From Saturnia japonica (lineage: Eukaryota > Arthropoda > Insecta > Lepidoptera > Saturniidae): a stretch of DNA of 64,000 nt. Numbering within the stretch: the first letter of the stretch is position 1; every line of letters begins with the position of its first letter. The notes under the pieces are model-generated. The model had not been told where the DNA came from. It saw nothing but the letters and a program-made list of their open reading frames with translations, and made no database searches. The position numbers were made by a program, and so were the translations under genes. Location: contig CM065310.1 of assembly GCA_033032175.1 (NCBI GenBank), positions 6,882,001-6,946,000 on the forward strand. The letters are read 5' to 3'. Shown here in pieces: positions 59,506 through 64,000 of this stretch.

Positions 59506-60620
59506 ATGTTAACAATGCAAAAATGTATGCCCAGGGGAGGGTGAACTGGTTATCCCTGTCCTTGAGATCTCTACTAGACTCAGTATAGCAACACCAGTTT
59601 TGGGAATGACATCAGACATGACGACTCCCAAAACTATTTTAGAAAAATTTTATACTATAGAGATCCCTCCACGGAACTCCTGGATTAATGCCGAGATAAC
59701 GTGGAATCCAGGTAGTCTACTATGGTATACTGACGGGTACAAATCTGGACATAACGTAGGCTGTGGAATATATGGGGAGCGACCCAATCTTAGGAAACAC
59801 ATTAGTCTTGGCAGTTTCCCCTCCATTTTCCAAGCGGAAGTGTATGGCATACTTTAGTGTGCCAATATCAATCTGCAAAAAGCCTACGTTAATCACACGA
59901 TTTAAATTCAGTCGGACAGTCAGGCCGCTCCCTTGGCACTGGCTTCAGATTCAACAGAATCGAAGCTTGTGGCCAACTGTGTGGCAGTGCTGAACAGTCT
60001 GGGTAAAATTAACAGACTAATCCTGCGATGGGTCCCGGGGCATGCAGGAGTTCCAGGCAATGAGTCTGCGGACGAACTTGCAAGAGCCGGAGCTGCGGAA
60101 AAACAGATTGGTCCAAAACCATTCTGTGGTATCCCAAAAACCTTGTTCGATTGACCTTAAGGAACCATAACAACCAAGAGGCAAGAATGTTCTGGTACAA
60201 TTTACCAGGACAAAATCATTCCAAAGAGCTTATTGGCGCTTTTAACCAGCGTAGGGCTGGAGAAGCTCTGATGCTCAGTAGGAATCAGCTACGAATCTTA
60301 GTGAGGGCACTCACTGGACATTGTTGTCTAAATAAACATTTGTACAACGTAGATTGCAGATTCTGCAAAAGTGCGGACGAAACTCCAAAGCACCTTTTGT
60401 GTGATTGTGACCCACTAATACCTAAACGCAACCGGATTCTGGGAAAGCACGTGCTGCTTCCAGAAGAGGTTCAGTTGCTCTCTGCCAATAAAGTCTTGCA
60501 GTTCATCAAAGCTATAGGACTTGATGGGGAGCTTTAGCAGTGTGGGGCGATCACAATAGATCACATTGGTCGCAGTGATACAGGACTGCATAAGCCTGCA
60601 CAGCCCCCGTTTAGAATAAT
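59505..60620 (+). mobile_element. Non-LTR retrotransposon end: RNase H and zinc-knuckle region
   Basis: The frame from about 59550 carries the RT-to-RNase H junction, then an RNase H domain with all four acidic residues visible: Tyr-Thr-Asp-Gly (about 59733), Gln-Ala-Glu-Val-Tyr-Gly (59840), Ser-Asp-Ser-Gln-Ala-Ala after a frameshift (about 59910) and Gly-Asn-Glu-Ser-Ala-Asp-Glu-Leu-Ala (about 60065). A 128-codon frame follows (60151-60537), ending in Cys-x2-Cys-x7-His-x4-Cys spacing, a zinc-knuckle-like motif. The 3' end is 'aataataataat' (60617-60630). RNase H and TAA-type tails are typical of I/R1/LOA-group LINEs. The frame is broken at least three times, so it is inactive; the RT and endonuclease are missing. 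Confidence 0.85.
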
Positions 60621-60864
60621 AATAATAATGACAGCATTAAATTTACAAACATCATTTTCAGCTTATTTCCCGCTATTGACGACTAAATTGACTAAAATAA
60701 CTTTTAAAGTGAAAAATTCTTAAGTACCATTGTGATTTGAAACGCGATGAAGCGACATTAAAAAGAGACAATCACATACAGGTATAGTTTTCACCCTGCG
60801 AAAGAATGAGATAGAATACATTAAAGACAGTTAATAAAAGTCCTAATTTTCACGAATGTGATCG

Positions 60865-60960
60865 TCGTAGAGTTGGCCTAGCGGTGTGGCGATCAGACTG
60901 CTACGCATTGTTGTACTCGTTCTTTACGAATGGTCGATAATTCAAGTCCCGCTGATTTAA
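60865..60960 (+). mobile_element. tRNA-derived SINE head
   Basis: An A-box-like 'gttggcctagcggtgtggcg' is followed 60 bases later by 'gtcgataattcaagtcccgc', close to a B-box. From memory the 'ttggcctagcggt' start is common in lepidopteran SINEs. It is followed within 100 bases by the L4 3' end, so the body is cut short. Confidence 0.55.
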
Positions 60961-61042
60961 GATTTTTAAGAAGAAATTTTAAAGAACATATATTCATGTC
61001 TTCTGGAGCTTTACATCTACCGCATGTGACCAACCCTACACA

Positions 61043-62990
61043 CATTTATTTATTTATTTGGTACATATTGCTTCACAGCACATTTAACACAAAATATACA
61101 TTTGTTAGGTTTTGCAATCAAGTGGCCCAATTACGAAACAATTATTATTAAATTTTGCTTGTAATGCAGCGGTTAAAAATATCATTATGAGGTATTATGT
61201 GTTTCTATATCTCAATGTGAGTGAGAGTGTGAGTCTGCGTGTGCGTATGAGTGTATAGTTGTAGGATCATATGCTCCTGAGTGAACGCATATGTGAATTG
61301 TATATGTATGTATATTATAAGCAATAGAGAAAACTGAGTCCTTCCTGTGTTCCTGTTTCATAGCCATGATGACTATTTCAATGTGTTTTTCGATTTTAAT
61401 TCTTTTAAGAAAAAAATCCTATTTGACTGGAATAAATCAATATGACTAAATTTCGTGTCATACATGTTAAAACATCTTGGTAAAACAGAGTTCTTAGCAT
61501 AATTGTGTTTAACTTTGGTCGTGGTGCAAATAAGCATGGATTTCGAATAAATATGTTTTGAAGTTGATCCTATTCACTAGTTCGGGGCAATCAATGTTGT
61601 TGTTTAAAATATCGTATAATAAGATAGATTATTATTTCATGTCGAAGATAGATCGTCGTTTCGATAAAGAAGTTAAATTGTGAAAGTCCAAATCAATTAA
61701 GTACGACTTATGTTCGTTAATAAATTTAAAATTTAGATATCTCAGGAATTTACTTTGAATGTTTTCTTGGCTAGTCTTATATGTGATATAATATGGTGAC
61801 CATATTGGCGAAGCATAATCGAGATAGCTCCTAATGTATGCAAAATATAACTTCGTAATGAGTTTACAAAAGGCCTTGCAAGTCTGCAAATGAATTCGAA
61901 CATTTTTAAAGCTTTCTGACGTATGTAATCATAGTAATACGTATAAAGCAGTTTGTTATCCATCATCACCCCAAATCACGAATGACAGAAACCCTCTGCA
62001 CTGGCAACATGTCAAGTGTATAGTTATAATTTATAGGTTGACGTTTTCTAGTGTATGTTATTACATTACATTTCATTAAATTTAGCTTATTTAACTTGCA
62101 ATAATCACAAAATCGCAAAAGTTCATTCTGTAACATATGGCATTCCTTAATGGCGTACGAATAGCGCTGAAAATTTTGGTATCATCGGCATACATAAGGT
62201 GCCTGGCAGAGGTGAAGCAAGAGGATATATCGGATACATAGATATTAAAAAGCAATGGACCTAGGTGTGAACGCTGCGGTATACCTGAAGAAATAGTTTG
62301 AAATGCTCCAATCCTAACCGCCTGATTTCCATTGTGAATGTAGGATTTAAACCACCTCAAGAGATAACCGTGTACACCTATCCTGTCAAGCTTCAGTAAG
62401 AGGATATCATGATTAATACAATTAAAACAGAGTAATCGGGATACATGACATCCACCTGATAACCTTGATCCATAGCTGTAGCTATGTAATCTGAAAATAC
62501 TGCTAAATTGGATTAGTGTTGATCTTCGTTTCATAAACCCATGCTGTTCTAATGGTATAGACAAAGAAATTGAGCTATATATTTGATCGTGCACCAATTT
62601 TTCAAACAACTTACTAAAAACAGACAATAGGGATGCTGGCCGTTATTCTCAACATTACTCTTGGATCCAGCTTTATGTATAAGAACAACGTATGCTTCTT
62701 TCCTTTTACTTGGAAATACGCCTGTTTTTAGTGATTTTAAATATAACCGTTAAAGGAACAACTAAGGATTTGATGCACATTTTTACGAAGTATAGAGGAG
62801 GTATTTTATCTGAGCCTGCTCCTTTATTACCGTCAATTTTTACGAATATATTTTTCCACCTCTGCTTCGGATATACTAACGTGAAGAATGTTACTCAATG
62901 TGTTAACATTGTTGATATTTGCACGCAGTGTATCGTGGGAAAAAACTGATTAAAAATAATCAGAAAACAAATTACATATTGCTTTACCGT
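61043..62990 (-). mobile_element. LINE family L4: decayed reverse transcriptase and 3' end
   Basis: On the minus strand, weak homology to the region before the RT begins near 62940. The RT core runs 62627-62091: Phe-Ser-Lys-Leu-Phe-Glu-Lys-Leu, Gln-His-Gly-Phe, Gly-Ile-Pro-Gln-Arg-Ser-His-Leu-Gly-Pro and Tyr-Ala-Asp-Asp-Thr-Lys. The usual Gln-Gly-Ser of the fourth motif reads Gln-Arg-Ser, and the Ala-Phe-Asp motif is lost. Frameshifts lie near 62090 and 61850, after which the thumb (Ser-Tyr-Leu-Asp-Tyr-Ala-Ser-Pro-Ile-Trp-Ser-Pro) and C-terminus continue to about 61450. The 3' UTR ends in ATTT repeats at 61043-61060. It is inactive. It shares its end with the copy at 56893. Confidence 0.85.
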
Positions 62991-64000
62991 CAGTGGTTTA
63001 TTTATTAGGAATGCTATAATAGTGTTAATGACATTCTTAAATAAAGAACATATTTGACTAACATGTAAGAAGGCGCCATCTATGAACAATCTGTTATACA
63101 TATATGTACCAACTTGAAATACGTGGAACTACATAATAAATAACGGTACCACAGAGACATTCTCAAAAACGCTATACACAAGATTTTGCCAACACTATAT
63201 AGCAAGAGAAGTGACGCAAGAACGTCTCTTAAAGTAACGATAAACGATGCTACTGGGAAATCTGCTCTGTAGAAGAAAGGAACACTAGAATTTGCTACGA
63301 CCGCTGCGATTTATAAACGACGAGTTTTTACTATCAACAGAAAGTAAGAGACACTTATTTCAGCACTTTTGTACTGGATTTTTATTTCCCACTTTGAAAA
63401 GCGCTAAGTGGTTTCGTAGATATTTTGTAACTATAAAATCTGACCTGGTTTATTCTATTTCTATTTCAAAGTACACGTCATTATACTATTAGAGAATAAA
63501 TATACCTATATTATTGACAACTATTACGTTCATTGTACGTTTATATTTATCATCAGATAACTCATTGTCTTTGCCAGGGCGAGAACACATTATTTTATAT
63601 GATTGAATACTGAAGATATGGTAAATTAATAAACTGCGTGACAGCTGATGAAAAAAAAAATGTTTACAGCACGCTACAATACTATAATATTTTATGCAAT
63701 AATTTTAGCCATATAAAAATTAATTTAAAAATAAATGTAAGTACACAAATCTGTACATAAAAATGTTTTGTGCGACTTTTAGTGTTTCTCTTCTGAAAAA
63801 CTTGACCGATTGAGTTCATGTTCACATAATATATTTATTTTAACGAGACGATGGTTTATAAATATATCAGGATACGATAGGTGATGCCGTGGATCAACTA
63901 CCAGAAAGTAAAAAACCACTTATTATTGTTCATAGTATTATTTCTGAAAGGGGTTTTTGTGACAACTCCATATCTCTCTTAATTTTGCATCAAAATTAAT
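62991..64000. other. AT-rich intergenic DNA to the window edge
   Basis: No gene is supported. Bases 63790-63880 share 'cacataatatatttatttta' and 'gagacgatggtttat' with 19845-19905, suggesting a low-copy dispersed repeat. Confidence 0.4.

Noticed and set aside
1..64000. CRISPR arrays, rRNA genes, bacterial operons, integrated phage
   Set aside because: No short regularly spaced repeats, no rRNA-like sequence, and no dense same-strand genes with ribosome binding sites were seen.

Overview
The window looks like nuclear DNA of an insect, most likely a moth or butterfly. It is AT-rich with long non-coding stretches and GT-AG spliced micro-genes. It is packed with decayed non-LTR retrotransposons (Jockey-like, RTE-like, an RNase H-bearing type and others), mariner elements, tRNA-derived SINEs and small inverted-repeat elements of the kinds common in Lepidoptera. 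The lineage is inferred from remembered repeat families, not from a database search. There are no rRNA or tRNA genes, no CRISPR array and no bacterial-style operons.

Layout. Bases 1-10625 are a nested tandem triplication. Copies 1 and 2 repeat with a period of 3173, copies 2 and 3 with a period of about 3455, and all are nearly identical. Each copy carries a short exon-like segment (89 nt between a good acceptor and GTAAGT) that encodes an AT-hook-like Pro-Arg-Gly-Arg-Pro end. Bases 10626-24100 are repeat-rich intergenic DNA: a 5'-truncated reverse-transcriptase element (11515-12632), fragments of one Jockey-like family (12.9, 14.7 and 21.3-24.0 kb), SINEs and other dispersed repeats.

Bases 24198-34795 hold the most interesting part: two plus-strand, three-exon genes that I reconstructed by splicing. 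Gene A (24258-27804) encodes 101 aa and gene B (30023-34746) encodes 98 aa. Both have a first exon of exactly 45 nt coding a hydrophobic leader, a second exon of 65-69 codons, a short last exon of 17-18 codons, and phase-0 introns throughout. Their last exons both start with a [LF]-E-[QD]-L-T pattern. They look like diverged tandem paralogues of a small secreted, helix-rich protein that I do not recognise. A 51-codon ATG ORF (28730-28885) and RTE remnants lie between or within them.

Bases 35-52 kb are again intergenic. They contain a mariner broken by a 1.4 kb insertion (36079-38677), a second mariner on the minus strand (43843-44896), inverted-repeat elements (46.8-47.2 kb; 50.9-51.5 kb, the latter with an in-frame 78-bp tandem repeat), and further SINE and LINE tails. 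Bases 52567-54131 are a young-looking, 5'-truncated Jockey-type insertion with a 28-nt poly(A) tail and an 11-bp target-site duplication. Bases 54-64 kb hold exon-like fragments, two copies of another LINE family (56.9 and 61-63 kb, minus strand) and the RNase H / zinc-knuckle end of a third LINE type (59.5-60.6 kb).

Only genes A and B, and tentatively the repeat exon, look like host genes. Most other coding signal comes from transposons in various stages of decay.
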